In this document: positions 14,877 to 24,056 of the stretch, piece after piece | How positions within the stretch are numbered: position 1 is the stretch's first letter | Layout of the letters: each line of letters begins with the position of its first letter | Assembly (NCBI RefSeq): GCF_001684335.1 | Contig: NZ_LOIC01000044.1 | Span: 142,713-184,120 of the forward strand | Length of the DNA: 41,408 bases | Direction of reading: 5' to 3' | DNA from: Photorhabdus namnaonensis | Lineage (GTDB): Bacteria; Pseudomonadota; Gammaproteobacteria; Enterobacterales; Enterobacteriaceae | Made by a program: the position numbers and the translations under genes | The notes under the pieces: model-generated | Told to the model about the DNA's origin: nothing | Databases searched by the model: none | The model's input: the letters and a program-made list of their open reading frames with translations, nothing else

Positions 14877-15155
14877 ATGATTAAATCATTCAATCACAAA
14901 GGGTTGAAGTAACTTTTTGAAAAAGGGATTACTTCTGGTGTACCGGCGCAGGATGCCGAGAGGATTAACGACCGTTTACAGGCTATTGATGTGGCAAATG
15001 AAATAGGCGAGTTAAACCGTCAAATCTATAAACTTCACCCGTTGAAAGGAGATCGCGAAGGTTACTGGTCTATCACTGTCCGGGCTAACTGGCGCATTAC
15101 TTTTCAGTTCATTAACGGTGATGCTTACATTTTGAATTATGAGGATTATCACTAA
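14877..15155 (+). pseudogene. higB: HigB toxin with in-frame TAA at codon 12
   Basis: ATG 14877 reads MIKSFNHKGLK, TAA at 14910-14912, then LFEKGITSGVPAQDAERIND and on to a normal stop at 15153-15155. The remaining part is the full HigB/RelE-superfamily toxin, ending with KLHPLKGDREGYWSITVRAN and [20 protein letters not shown]. HigB homologues typically have KGLKKLFE, so the TAA probably replaces an AAA Lys. No good internal start restores the first strand. Read in full it would be 92 residues. HigB normally cleaves mRNA in the ribosome. The stop overlaps the higA ATG (TAATG), so the operon structure is still intact. Confidence 0.85.
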
Positions 15156-15475
15156 TGAGACAGTTTAAAATTTCCCATCCTGGAGAGATTATAGCCAGAG
15201 ATTTAAAGGACATGGGTGTTAGTGGTCGTCGCTTTGCACTCAATATTGGAGTAACGCCCGCTACGGTATCGCGCTTTCTTGCCGGTAAAACGGCGTTAAC
15301 TCCATCACTGGCAATTCGTATTGCCGCAGCGCTGGGAAGTACGCCTGAGTTTTGGTTGCGTCTCCAGAGCGCTTATGACCTGCGTCAGTTGGAAAATCAA
15401 ATCGATACGTCCGGGATCGTTTTATATGGCGAACAGGACGAAATGTCGCAGTCATCTCAAAGTATTAAGCAATAA
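15155..15475 (+). CDS. higA: HigA antitoxin
   Basis: 106 residues. [20 protein letters not shown] and [20 protein letters not shown] form an XRE-type helix-turn-helix of the HigA/VapI family, followed by [20 protein letters not shown], the family signature. It should repress the higBA promoter and, where HigB exists, neutralise it. ATG overlaps the higB stop. With HigB interrupted, this gene is an antitoxin without a working cognate toxin, or it serves as a repressor or anti-addiction protein. Confidence 0.92.
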   Translation: MRQFKISHPGEIIARDLKDMGVSGRRFALNIGVTPATVSRFLAGKTALTPSLAIRIAAALGSTPEFWLRLQSAYDLRQLENQIDTSGIVLYGEQDEMSQSSQSIKQ

Positions 15476-15564
15476 TAAATGCGGGGCTACGCTAGCCCTG
15501 TATTGATTTTGATCTGCCAGATTAGCAACTGCAACTGGCTTGTACTTCACACTTTTTTGTATAT

Positions 15565-15583
15565 GATATTAGTAATCATTATC
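15565..15583 (+). promoter_or_regulatory. Strong Fur box
   Basis: GATATTAGTAATCATTATC matches the 19-bp Fur consensus GATAATGATAATCATTATC at 16 of 19 positions. It lies 20 bp before the start of the next small membrane protein gene. Confidence 0.75.
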
Positions 15584-15602
15584 ATTTGACTGGGTGCAAG
15601 TT

Positions 15603-15869
15603 ATGATCAGAATTAAAGATAGAGAGAGATCGCTTTTCTGGCAGGGTATTACCAGCTTGTGGGGAATCGGTTTATCTAGCTTGGCTGGCATGCTATTCGT
15701 CATCGTCAATCCTGGAATTGAGCAGTTCAAAATTGGGATGGTATTAGCGATGTTGTTGACGCTATTTATGTTGTTAAACCAGAAGTCACGCCATTTTTTG
15801 TTGATACCATCAGGGTTTGCTGTGTTGTGTGCTTTATTGGCTGGAATGCACCGGTTTGGCTGCTTTTGA
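15603..15869 (+). CDS. Small inner-membrane protein, likely iron-regulated
   Basis: 88 residues from ATG 15603 (GGGTG six bases upstream; GTG 15594 is an alternative). A basic start (MIRIKDRERS) precedes three hydrophobic stretches, about residues 14-37, 43-59 and 66-80, with short loops. I do not recognise the family. The adjacent Fur box indicates repression by iron, so a role in iron or siderophore uptake, or as an accessory to an exporter, is an inference. In E. coli the Fur-controlled gene fhuF also lies close to the tRNA-Leu cluster and rsmC, but this is not FhuF. Confidence 0.7.
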   Translation: MIRIKDRERSLFWQGITSLWGIGLSSLAGMLFVIVNPGIEQFKIGMVLAMLLTLFMLLNQKSRHFLLIPSGFAVLCALLAGMHRFGCF

Positions 15870-15923
15870 TGTTTTATCGAAGGAAAAATGGATGAGAAGT
15901 GCGATTATAGAAAATGAACAGAT

Positions 15924-16010
15924 TGGTGCGAAAGGAGGGACTTGAACCCTCACGTCCGTAAGGACACTAACACCTGAAGCTAGCGCGTCTACCAATTCCG
16001 CCACCCTCGC
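15924..16010 (-). tRNA. tRNA-Leu(CAG), copy 1
   Basis: On the minus strand GCGAGGGTGGCGGAATTGGT begins the gene; the anticodon loop reads CTTCAGGTG with CAG, the long variable arm is TGTCCTTACGGACG, the T loop is GTTCAAGTC, and CCA is encoded. It is a near-identical tandem of the copy at 16064-16150, differing in the acceptor/T stem bases. Confidence 0.95.
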
Positions 16011-16063
16011 AGGTACTGTCATCTTATTTTTTGTCACCGAATTTAATCAGCGGTTGTCTGATT

Positions 16064-16150
16064 TGGTGCGAAGGGGGGGACTTGAACCCCCACGTCCGTA
16101 AGGACACTAACACCTGAAGCTAGCGCGTCTACCAATTCCGCCACCCTCGC
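16064..16150 (-). tRNA. tRNA-Leu(CAG), copy 2
   Basis: Same structure as copy 1, with CCA encoded and a better paired T stem (GGGGG/CCCCC). The 53-bp spacer contains no terminator, so both are probably cut from one transcript. The pair corresponds to the leuQPV cluster of E. coli, with two genes visible here. Confidence 0.95.
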
Positions 16151-16282
16151 AAATTCAGACACTATCAATCTATTGATTGATAGCATGGGGGCGAATTCTA
16201 GAGGTTTTTTAGCCTGCGTCAATCATTATTTATAAGCGTTGCATGGTTGCCGTAAAAATCGTCACCCTTCTATTATGTTGTT

Positions 16283-16316
16283 ATCAAAAATAACCTGCCC
16301 TTGAATCAAGGACAGG
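16283..16316 (-). terminator. Rho-independent terminator of rsmC
   Basis: On the minus strand CCTGTCCTTG, loop ATT, CAAGGGCAGG is followed by TTATTTTTGAT. It lies ten bases after the rsmC stop. Confidence 0.8.
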
Positions 16317-16325
16317 CTGAGTCAA

Positions 16326-17342
16326 TTAGAATTTTTTTGTTGCCTGATAAACCTTGAATTTCCCGGTCTGAGCAATGACTTCATGACTGCCGAAAGTTTT
16401 ATCCAGTAAATCGGGATAAGGTAGGAAGGCATTGGCGACAATCCGCAATTTTCCTCCGGGTTTTAGGTGGTTGGGAGCTTGGCGGATCAGATCATCGGTT
16501 GCCAGTAAACTGGTTTTTAATCCTTCATGGAAAGGAGGATTAGAGATAATCCAGTTGAATTTATCTTCAATATTGGAATAAACGTTACTGACAACAACTT
16601 GGCCTTCCAGTTTATTGGCTTTTAAGGTCGCCTTACTGGAGGCAATAGCTGCTGCATTAACATCACTGAGAGTAAGTGCTAACTCAGGATTTTTCTTACC
16701 CAATACGGCTGCCAAAACACCCGCGCCACAGGCGATGTCCAGTAAATTGCCAGAGAGAGGTTTGTCAAAGGTAGAAAGCAATAAACGGCTGCCAACATCC
16801 AGTTCATCCTGGCTAAATACACCCGGCAACGTATTCACTATGACGTTTTCCACCTGATAACTGTTCCACCAGTTATCTTGTTCGAACTGTACTTCATGTT
16901 CTAACTGACCATAGAACAGGCTGCAACGACGAGCGCTGTCGATTTTTCGAAACGTTGCCATGCCTTCCATCAGTTTGTCTACACTACGTACTCCGCTACG
17001 GTTCTCTCCGACAATAAAAATATTGATACCTTTTGGCAAAATAGAGAACAGGCTGCGTAATTGAAAGCGAGCTTCCTGCTTACTTTTAGGCCAGTAGTAG
17101 ATCAGGGTGTCACAACCCTGGGTAAACGCTTTTTCGGCTACCAGTCCAAACCAGGCATGATCACCTAGAGTGCGGATCAGTGATTGCCAGTGATGATATT
17201 GGTTAGTATGCACTCGTACACTGGCAGCATCAATTTGGGTTGCCAGTGTGTCCTGAATATCACCGGCGAAGAGCAGGTGATGAGAGCTAAGTTGCTCACG
17301 GTGACGCAAAATAACTTCACTGGCGGGGGTTAACGCAGACAT
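16326..17342 (-). CDS. rsmC: 16S rRNA (guanine1207-N2)-methyltransferase
   Basis: 338 residues from ATG 17342, where the product starts [18 protein letters not shown] like E. coli RsmC (343 residues). An upstream in-frame start at 17375 would add 11 residues not found in relatives; AAAGGAG lies 11 bases before 17342. The C-terminal domain has SAM motif I ([16 protein letters not shown], near 199-214) and the catalytic SNPPFHEG motif near 266-273; the N-terminal domain is the inactive duplicate. It methylates G1207 in the 30S subunit. It is divergent from holD, as in E. coli. Confidence 0.95.
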   Translation of the reverse strand: MSALTPASEVILRHREQLSSHHLLFAGDIQDTLATQIDAASVRVHTNQYHHWQSLIRTLGDHAWFGLVAEKAFTQGCDTLIYYWPKSKQEARFQLRSLFSILPKGINIFIVGENRSGVRSVDKLMEGMATFRKIDSARRCSLFYGQLEHEVQFEQDNWWNSYQVENVIVNTLPGVFSQDELDVGSRLLLSTFDKPLSGNLLDIACGAGVLAAVLGKKNPELALTLSDVNAAAIASSKATLKANKLEGQVVVSNVYSNIEDKFNWIISNPPFHEGLKTSLLATDDLIRQAPNHLKPGGKLRIVANAFLPYPDLLDKTFGSHEVIAQTGKFKVYQATKKF

Positions 17343-17470
17343 TTGTCTATAAGCTCCTTTATGTTCTGTGTCCAAATATCAGGAAATAATAAATCTAACA
17401 CCCAATATTGGCGCAGATCGTGGCCTCTGATAACATGTTACCGATTATTTTTTACAGCAGGTGGATAGAT

Positions 17471-17884
17471 ATGGTAACCCGGCGCGACAGGTTATTAGCT
17501 CAACTGGGGATTACCCAATGGACCTTACGTAACCCGACGGTTTTACAAGGTGAATTAGCTGTTCATTTACCTGATACCACCCGTCTGCTGATTATTACCA
17601 ATGACCACATTGATTTAACTAATTCATTATTAATCGATATTTTCACCGCTATGGGGTTGGATAAATCCTCTGTTTACTGCATTACAGCAAATAATGTCGC
17701 AATGTTACCGGAACAGGTTAAGTGCCCATATTGGTTGTTAGGTGTGGATATTACACTATCATGGCCGGGAATTTCTTTGAGAAGCCCGGCATTAAATGAT
17801 TTATATTGTGATGGACAGGCAAAACGTTCTCTCTGGCAACAAATTTTTCAACATGAACAACATTTCTCTATTAACTCCCGCTGA
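17471..17884 (+). CDS. holD: DNA polymerase III psi subunit
   Basis: 137 residues from ATG 17471, the E. coli length. MVTRRDRLLAQLGITQWTLR matches the HolD start, and SPALNDLYCDGQAKRSLWQQ its conserved C-terminal part. Psi links the clamp loader to SSB through chi. A longer reading frame opens at 17408, but the extra 21 residues are not part of the family and GGTGGA precedes 17471. The stop lies 32 bases inside rimI, so the two are coupled. Confidence 0.93.
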   Translation: MVTRRDRLLAQLGITQWTLRNPTVLQGELAVHLPDTTRLLIITNDHIDLTNSLLIDIFTAMGLDKSSVYCITANNVAMLPEQVKCPYWLLGVDITLSWPGISLRSPALNDLYCDGQAKRSLWQQIFQHEQHFSINSR

Positions 17885-18299
17885 TCTCCCGTCCGCTTTT
17901 CTGGTTGAGAAAGCCAGTCATGAGTTCCCGTGGAGTGAGAAAACATTTTTCAGTAATCAGGGTGAGCGGTATTTGAATTATAAAATAGCGATTAATGAAC
18001 AACTTATTGGCTTTGCGATAACCCAAGTGATATTGGATGAAGCAACCCTGTTTAATATCGCTATTCATCCTGACTACCAAGGTAAGGGTTATGGTAAAGG
18101 GTTATTAGCGTATTTAATATCAATTCTGCCGGGTAAAGGGGTGAATACCTTATGGCTTGAAGTCAGACAATCGAATCATTCCGCGATTAGATTGTATGAA
18201 CAATCAGGGTTTAACCAAGTCTCTGTGCGTAAGCGTTACTATCCTACCGCGACAGGTAAAGAAGATGCCATCATCATGGCGTTGCCGTTGTTTGCTTAA
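17853..18299 (+). CDS. rimI: Ribosomal protein S18 N-acetyltransferase
   Basis: 148 residues from ATG 17853, the E. coli length. It is a GNAT enzyme: FPWSEKTFFSNQGERYLNYK near 26-45 is the RimI signature, HPDYQGKGYGKGLLAYLI holds the acetyl-CoA loop (Q/RxxGxG/A), and LYEQSGFNQVSVRKRYYP the C-terminal part with the conserved Tyr. It acetylates the N-terminal Ala of S18. The start lies within holD. In E. coli yjjG follows; here it is absent and prfC comes next. Confidence 0.95.
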   Translation: MNNISLLTPADLPSAFLVEKASHEFPWSEKTFFSNQGERYLNYKIAINEQLIGFAITQVILDEATLFNIAIHPDYQGKGYGKGLLAYLISILPGKGVNTLWLEVRQSNHSAIRLYEQSGFNQVSVRKRYYPTATGKEDAIIMALPLFA

Positions 18300-18456
18300 G
18301 TAAGCGCTATAAAATTGATTGATTGTTTATAACACCAATTTCAGCGAAAATGAGCGCCAATTTTTCATTCACCCACGGGTTTGGCAACTGTTTTCCTTGC
18401 GGGGAAGCGTCTTATGTTGAATACAAGCCCGTATATAAAGCAGAAGATTGTTATTG

Positions 18457-20046
18457 ATGTCAAATTCCCCTTTTCAGCAGGAAGTCGCTAAACGGCGAAC
18501 TTTTGCTATCATTTCTCACCCTGACGCAGGGAAAACGACGATTACTGAAAAAGTGTTGCTGTTTGGACAGGCGATTCAGAAAGCCGGTACAGTGAAAGGT
18601 CGTGGTTCAAACCAGCACGCGAAGTCTGACTGGATGGAAATGGAGAAACAGCGTGGTATTTCCATTACCACTTCTGTGATGCAGTTTCCTTATCAAGATT
18701 GTCTGGTTAACTTGTTGGATACGCCAGGGCATGAAGATTTCTCCGAAGATACTTATCGTACATTAACGGCGGTTGACTGTTGCTTGATGGTCATTGATGC
18801 CGCTAAAGGGGTTGAGGATCGGACACGTAAATTGATGGAAGTGACCCGTCTGCGCGATACCCCGATTCTAACATTCATGAACAAGCTTGACCGCGATATC
18901 CGTGATCCAATGGAACTGATGGATGAAGTGGAAAATGAGTTGAAGATCGCTTGTTCTCCGATTACCTGGCCGGTTGGGTGCGGTAAGTCTTTTAAAGGGG
19001 TTTATCACCTCTATCTTGATGAAACTTACCTGTATCAGACCGGAAAGGGGCACACGATTCAGGAAGTCCGCGCAATTAAGGGTCTGAATAATCCTGAACT
19101 GGATGCCGCGATTGGTGAAGATCTGGCTGAACAACTGCGTCAGGAACTGGAACTGGTGCAGGGGGCTTCCCATGAGTTTGATCATGATGCATTTTTGCAA
19201 GGTGAACTGACACCGGTATTTTTTGGTACTGCGCTAGGTAACTTCGGTGTTAATCACATGCTGGACGGTTTGGTGAAATGGGCGCCTGCGCCGATGCCGC
19301 GTCAGACAGATGTCCGAGAAGTCTCCGCACAGGAAGATAAATTTACCGGGTTTATCTTTAAGATCCAGGCCAATATGGACCCTAAACACCGTGACCGCGT
19401 GGCTTTCTTGCGTGTTGTATCGGGTAAATATGAAAAAGGCATGAAGCTGCATCAGGTAAGAATTAAGAAAGATGTGGTGATTTCTGATGCGCTGACATTT
19501 ATGGCGGGTGATCGTTCTCATGTGGATCATGCCTACCCGGGAGATATTATCGGTTTGCATAACCACGGGACAATTCAGATCGGTGACACCTTTACACAAG
19601 GGGAAGATCTGAAATTTACCGGTATTCCTAACTTTGCGCCAGAATTGTTCCGTCGTATTCGCTTGCGTGATCCTCTGAGGCAGAAACAGCTCTTGAAAGG
19701 GTTGGTTCAATTATCTGAGGAAGGTGCCGTACAGGTATTCCGTCCGCTGGCAAACAACGATTTGATTGTGGGAGCCGTTGGTATTCTCCAGTTTGATGTC
19801 GTTGTTGCCCGTCTAAAAAGCGAATACAACGTTGAAGCTTTATATGAACCGGTAAACGTCTCAACGGCGCGTTGGGTTGAATGTCATGACGCTAAGAAGC
19901 TGGAAGAGTTTAAGCGTAAGAATGAGCAAAATCTGGCGCTCGATGGTGGTGACAACCTGACCTATATTGCTCCAACAATGGTTAACCTAAATCTGACGGG
20001 TGAACGTTATCCTGACGTCAATTTCCGCAAAACGCGGGAACATTAA
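18457..20046 (+). CDS. prfC: Peptide chain release factor 3
   Basis: 529 residues from ATG 18457, the E. coli length; the in-frame TTG at 18448 would add three residues. Translational GTPase motifs are [13 protein letters not shown] (G1), SITTSVMQF (G2), [14 protein letters not shown] (G3) and [10 protein letters not shown] (G4). RF3 recycles RF1 and RF2 from the ribosome. It is followed by a clear terminator and is monocistronic here. Confidence 0.97.
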   Translation: MSNSPFQQEVAKRRTFAIISHPDAGKTTITEKVLLFGQAIQKAGTVKGRGSNQHAKSDWMEMEKQRGISITTSVMQFPYQDCLVNLLDTPGHEDFSEDTYRTLTAVDCCLMVIDAAKGVEDRTRKLMEVTRLRDTPILTFMNKLDRDIRDPMELMDEVENELKIACSPITWPVGCGKSFKGVYHLYLDETYLYQTGKGHTIQEVRAIKGLNNPELDAAIGEDLAEQLRQELELVQGASHEFDHDAFLQGELTPVFFGTALGNFGVNHMLDGLVKWAPAPMPRQTDVREVSAQEDKFTGFIFKIQANMDPKHRDRVAFLRVVSGKYEKGMKLHQVRIKKDVVISDALTFMAGDRSHVDHAYPGDIIGLHNHGTIQIGDTFTQGEDLKFTGIPNFAPELFRRIRLRDPLRQKQLLKGLVQLSEEGAVQVFRPLANNDLIVGAVGILQFDVVVARLKSEYNVEALYEPVNVSTARWVECHDAKKLEEFKRKNEQNLALDGGDNLTYIAPTMVNLNLTGERYPDVNFRKTREH

Positions 20047-20361
20047 TATTTTTAAGGCTAACAATAAGTTAGCCTTTTTCTTTACAAAAATATATGTAAC
20101 ACAAGAATAATTTATAATTTAGTCGGGTAAGATCGGCCTTATTTTATAGCGCTTTGCTTTATTTTCCTGTTACTATTTCCTCGGTCTTTACTGTGTTGAT
20201 GTGCTTATTTCCCGATTTAGCCTTTCAGCTATTGGGAGCGATAACCTGTTTTTAATTCTAATGTGGATTGTGATTCTTTGTGTAAAGAAGCATTAGTGTA
20301 AAGACGGTTTGAATGGCTTTATAGATTCAGAAATCTAACCGGCAATTAAGGAAGGTATAGG
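20047..20361. other. prfC-osmY intergenic region with terminator
   Basis: AAGGCTAAC (20054-20062), loop AATAA, GTTAGCCTT (20068-20076) and T-run form the prfC terminator. The remaining 280 bases hold no gene; an osmotically or RpoS-controlled promoter for osmY would be expected here, but I cannot place it. Confidence 0.6.
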
Positions 20362-20739
20362 ATGAAGAATGTTAAATTGGCTCACTTGTTGATGGCTATT
20401 GCTTTGGGAACTACCCTGATTAGCAGTAGTGTATTGGCGGAAGAGTCTTTTAAAAATAAAGCGACACAAGCACTCGACAGTGCTGGTCAGAAAATCGATA
20501 GCTCAATGAAAAGCATTGATGGTTATATGGGTGATAGTGCTACCACAGCAAAGATTAAAAGTGAGCTGTTGGCGGCAAAAGGTATCAACAGTAGTGATAT
20601 CTCTATCAAAACAGAGAAGAGGGTCGTTTATATTTCTGGTTTTGTGAACAGTGAGGAACAATCTAGAAAAATTATAGAGATTATCTCTCAAGTGGAAGGG
20701 GTCAAATCTATTCAAAACGGTCTGACCATAAAAAAATAA
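20362..20739 (+). CDS. osmY: OsmY-like periplasmic protein with one BON domain
   Basis: 125 residues. A Sec signal (KLAHLLMAIALGTTLISSSV, cleavage after VLA) precedes a helical linker and one BON domain (MGDSATTAKIKSELLAAKGI to IQNGLTIKK, about 56-125). E. coli OsmY has 201 residues and two BON domains, so this is a one-domain form. Position between prfC and yjjU is the same as E. coli osmY, which supports orthology with loss of one domain. The family protects the envelope under osmotic stress and acts as a chaperone in the periplasm. AAGGAAGG precedes ATG. Confidence 0.8.
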   Translation: MKNVKLAHLLMAIALGTTLISSSVLAEESFKNKATQALDSAGQKIDSSMKSIDGYMGDSATTAKIKSELLAAKGINSSDISIKTEKRVVYISGFVNSEEQSRKIIEIISQVEGVKSIQNGLTIKK

Positions 20740-20872
20740 TATATTTTATTAACTGAGTGGTTGTTTTCCATTCAAATGATTTTGCTTGGTAGTAACCAGA
20801 TTTGTAGTAACCGGATATGCGCCCTCACCAGGGGACTTTTATCAAAATATTGACTATGTAGCACCATAATAT

Positions 20873-20925
20873 AATGACGGATAATAACTTCCCAAGTTAT
20901 GCTCTCTATCCGTCATTTATTTTCT
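20873..20925 (+). terminator. Long hairpin between osmY and yjjU
   Basis: AATGACGGATA (20873-20883) and TATCCGTCATT (20907-20917) pair perfectly and enclose a second stem ATAACTT/AAGTTAT around CCC, followed by TATTTTCTT. It ends the osmY transcript or acts as a leader element of yjjU. Confidence 0.65.
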
Positions 20926-20935
20926 TGGGGGCTGT

Positions 20936-21997
20936 GTGGGGAAACGTATACCGATAACGTTGGGAAATATCGATCTATTATCCTATAAATATAAGTCGCA
21001 TATTAAAACTGGAAAGGTTGCACTGGTTTGTGAAGGTGGAGGGCAACGCGGCATTTTTACCGCGGGTGTGCTGGATGAATTTATGCGCGTTGGGTTTAAC
21101 CCGTTTGATCTCCTGCTTGGCACTTCGGCAGGCGCTCAGAACCTTTCAGCTTATATTTGCGGACAGCGTGGATATGCCCGGCGAGCTATCAGTCGCTATA
21201 CAACTAATCCAGCCTTCTTTAACCCTTTGCGTTTTGTACGTGGTGGTCATTTAGTTGATTTAGATTGGTTTGTGCAGACTGCTTTTCAGGACTTGCCATT
21301 GGATATCCCGACAGCTTTGCGCAGATTTGAGGCCGGATGTGAGTTTTATACTTGTGCATGTCGTGCGGATAATTTTGAACCTACCTATTTCCAGCCTGAT
21401 GAGAACAACTGGCTGGAAGTGATTAAGGCATCAAGCGCCATTCCTGGGTTTTATCGCAATGGAGTGACGATCAATGATGTTGTTTATTATGATGGCGGCA
21501 TCAGTGACGCCATTCCGGTAGAAGAGGCGTATCGGCGAGGTGCTGACACTATAGTGGTGATCCGTACAGTCCCTTCGCAGCTCTATTACACGCCTGATTG
21601 GGTGCAACGAATGGAACGTTGGTTGGGAGACAGTGGTCTGCAAAAGATGGTACGGATGCTACAACAACATGCGACAAGCTACTACCGCACCCAGAAATTT
21701 ATTGAAAATCCACCTGATGATGTACAGATTTTTGAGATCTATCCGCCAGCATCCTTAACGAGCAGCGCATTAGGTAGCCGTTTGCCGGCGCTGAATAGGG
21801 ATTATCACCTTGGGCGTCGTTGTGGGCGCTATTTCCTGGAGACAGTTGGTCACTTATTTCTTGGTGATAAGTTTAGTCTTGCTAAGGATAACAACGACCG
21901 CTTAAGCGATAATATCTTGTGCCAGAACGAAGAAAATAGCCCGTTGGCGTTGCCGACTGATTTAGCTGTATTGTCAGAACAGATTGATAACGGATAG
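20936..21997 (+). CDS. yjjU: Patatin-like phospholipase
   Basis: 353 residues from GTG 20936. Patatin motifs are in order: oxyanion loop CEGGGQRGIFTAGVLDEF near 28-45, nucleophile GTSAGAQN near 63-70 (Ser in GxSxG) and catalytic Asp in YDGGISDAIPVEEA near 183-196. It is the orthologue of E. coli YjjU by order (osmY, yjjU, yjjV). The natural substrate is not established; a lipid acyl hydrolase is expected. The next gene starts four bases after its stop. Confidence 0.88.
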   Translation: MGKRIPITLGNIDLLSYKYKSHIKTGKVALVCEGGGQRGIFTAGVLDEFMRVGFNPFDLLLGTSAGAQNLSAYICGQRGYARRAISRYTTNPAFFNPLRFVRGGHLVDLDWFVQTAFQDLPLDIPTALRRFEAGCEFYTCACRADNFEPTYFQPDENNWLEVIKASSAIPGFYRNGVTINDVVYYDGGISDAIPVEEAYRRGADTIVVIRTVPSQLYYTPDWVQRMERWLGDSGLQKMVRMLQQHATSYYRTQKFIENPPDDVQIFEIYPPASLTSSALGSRLPALNRDYHLGRRCGRYFLETVGHLFLGDKFSLAKDNNDRLSDNILCQNEENSPLALPTDLAVLSEQIDNG

Positions 21998-22001
21998 TTT
22001 G

Positions 22002-22775
22002 ATGTTTATTGATACCCACTGCCATTTTGACTTCCCGCCGTTTTGTGGTGATGAGCAGCGAAGCTTGCAACGGGCGGCACAGGTTGGTGTGGATAAAATT
22101 ATTGTCCCTGCTATTAGTAGGGAAAATTTGCAACGGGTATCTGAACTGTCTCATTCTTATCCAGCGATTTATGCCGCATTGGGTTTGCATCCTCTTTATA
22201 TCGATCAACATCAGGAAGCGCATCTTGCGGATCTGGAACAATGTCTGAAACAGAAACACGAAAAGTTGGTAGCGGTTGGGGAGATTGGGCTTGATCTCTA
22301 TATGGCTGAACCCCAGTTTGAAAAGCAGAAAGCGTTGTTATGCGCTCAATTGCAGTTAGCAAAACAGTATGAATTACCGGTGATCCTTCATTCCCGAAAA
22401 AGCCATGATCAACTGGCAGCGATCCTAAGAAAAGTCAACCTTCCCCGTACCGGTGTAGTACACGGATTTGCCGGTAGTTTATCGCAGGCAGAAGCTTTTA
22501 TCCGTTTGGGATATTACATTGGGGTAGGGGGAACCATTACTTATGAAAGAGCGCAGAAAACCCGTCGTGTAATGTCTGCGCTCCCATTAACGTCTCTTGT
22601 GCTGGAAACCGATGCCCCGGATATGCCACTTTTCGGCTTTCAGGGAGAACCTAACCGACCGGAAAGAGTTGCCGGAGTTTTTGCTTCGTTATGTGAGCTT
22701 CGTCACGAATCTCCTGATGAAATTGCTAACCAAATTTATCATAACAGTGTTGAACTATTTGGATTGGTTATATGA
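22002..22775 (+). CDS. yjjV: TatD-family metal-dependent hydrolase
   Basis: 257 residues from ATG 22002, four bases after the yjjU stop. MFIDTHCHFDF supplies the His-x-His pair, VAVGEIGLDLY the Glu ligand, PVILHSRKSHD and GVVHGFAG the next two His, and LVLETDAPDMPL the Asp. Enzymes of this family are metal-dependent deoxyribonucleases or phosphatases; the role of YjjV in the cell is not settled. It forms an operon with yjjU as in E. coli. The yjjW-yjjI pair that follows in E. coli is missing here. Confidence 0.92.
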   Translation: MFIDTHCHFDFPPFCGDEQRSLQRAAQVGVDKIIVPAISRENLQRVSELSHSYPAIYAALGLHPLYIDQHQEAHLADLEQCLKQKHEKLVAVGEIGLDLYMAEPQFEKQKALLCAQLQLAKQYELPVILHSRKSHDQLAAILRKVNLPRTGVVHGFAGSLSQAEAFIRLGYYIGVGGTITYERAQKTRRVMSALPLTSLVLETDAPDMPLFGFQGEPNRPERVAGVFASLCELRHESPDEIANQIYHNSVELFGLVI

Positions 22776-22802
22776 TGTATAGCGAGATTTTAACTTCTTT
22801 TT

Positions 22803-23498
22803 TTAGTTCCCATCGAAAAAATCCTTTATAAATTCGTCCGTGTTAATCAAATCGCCTTTAATTTCGCTTGAGAGTTTGCTCAAAAAATCAACCAAATATT
22901 GGGCGTTCGATTGTGCGATCTTCTTGCCTTCGGTGGTGTTCATCTTTTCCGGGAGCTTCAATAGCTTGGTCTGAAAGTGATCGATTGTATAGGATTTGTC
23001 ATCCAACGGGCGATTAAGTGCAAAAGGATCATCATGATGAAAAAGCCCTTGGCCGAGCATACCCGCTGTGTAAAATACTCTGGCGAGTCCGATGGCTCCT
23101 AACGCATCCAATCGGTCTGCATCTTGGAGTATCTTCGCTTCTATTGTTTCTGGAGTTAAGGCTGCGCTATAGCTGTGGGTTAGAATGGCATGTTTTACCG
23201 CATCATAAAATTCTTTTGGGAATGCTGGAAATTCAATAGATAGAATTTTTATGGCTTCCTGTGCTGCAAGTTTTGAGGACTGTTTTTTTTCTGGATGATT
23301 CTTTGGTAATGACACGATGTCATGTAAGTAACTTGAGGCAATAATAACTAAGGGCTCACCTCCCTCTTTCTCCATGATTCTTTTCGCATTATTGGCGACA
23401 CGGATCAGATGCCCAATATCATGAGCGTTATCATTAGAGTTTGCGAGTCGATGTTTTAAAAACTCTTTCAAATTTTCTTCTAGAATAGTGACTTTCAT
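22803..23498 (-). CDS. yedJ: HD-domain hydrolase, YedJ-like
   Basis: 231 residues from ATG 23498; an in-frame GTG nine bases earlier is less likely. HDIGHLIRVANNAKRI, then ASSYLHDIVSLPKNHPEKKQ (HD pair), HAILTHSYSA and ILQDADRLDALGAIGLARVF are the metal-binding blocks, and LDDKSYTIDHFQTKLLKLPE is shared with E. coli YedJ. Proteins of this kind hydrolyse phosphate from nucleotides or similar compounds; the substrate of YedJ is not known to me. In E. coli yedJ lies elsewhere, so this is a local insertion in the backbone. It is convergent with yjjV, 27 bases apart. Confidence 0.85.
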   Translation of the reverse strand: MKVTILEENLKEFLKHRLANSNDNAHDIGHLIRVANNAKRIMEKEGGEPLVIIASSYLHDIVSLPKNHPEKKQSSKLAAQEAIKILSIEFPAFPKEFYDAVKHAILTHSYSAALTPETIEAKILQDADRLDALGAIGLARVFYTAGMLGQGLFHHDDPFALNRPLDDKSYTIDHFQTKLLKLPEKMNTTEGKKIAQSNAQYLVDFLSKLSSEIKGDLINTDEFIKDFFDGN

Positions 23499-24056
23499 TA
23501 TTTCCACTTACTTAAAGATATAATCTGTCTTCTGTCCTCTGTTTCCAAGCATAATAACTCTTGTCCATTTTGTATAGTTGAAATGCAGTGGAAAAATAAC
23601 TAAGTATTAGTATTTAAGGTGTTAATGGAAATTTATTAACCGTTGTAGGTTGGATACTATTGAGTGAATTGTTTTTTTACGATTGTTTGATTGTTACTTA
23701 AGAAATAAATTGTTATCTCCATAGAGGAATAACTCGTAATTTAGACATGGATTTATTTTCTTAAATTGATCTTTAAAACCACCATACTTTAATTACGCTT
23801 ACCTGATAATGATTTCTTAATTGTTGATTATTTTGCCATTCCGATATTAGATTATCTTGCGCAGATTATTTTTGTAATTTGTGTGATTTGCATCACATTT
23901 ATCATTTTTTTATTGCGTTTTTCAGTAGATATTTGTGATGTCAATAGCTTGTTCATTCCGATGACTGAGTATAATCAGCGCCGACTCAGCGTCAGTGAAC
24001 GATTTACGTTCAACTGGCATATTTAATTTATTATTAAGTGAACAGGGATTCTTCCA
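23499..24056. promoter_or_regulatory. nupC control region with paired CRP sites
   Basis: TGTGATTTGCATCACA (23882-23897) is a perfect CRP palindrome. A second, half-conserved site TGTGATGTCAATAGCT is at 23934-23949. Centres are 52 bp apart, and TATAAT at 23970-23975 puts the sites near -92.5 and -40.5. This is the layout of CytR/CRP promoters, with CytR binding between two CRP dimers. The outer 370 bases hold no gene; TCTTCTGTCCTCTGT (23528-23542) is shared with 33069-33083. Confidence 0.7.

Noticed and set aside
14595-14912. Plus-strand ORFs between phoA and higA
   Set aside because: They cover the phoA terminator and the antisense of the Tn3-like piece; the 3' end merely joins the higB start frame at its stop.
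18300-18456. Remnant of yjjG between rimI and prfC
   Set aside because: The 157 bases show no HAD phosphatase motif in any frame; the gene is simply absent here.
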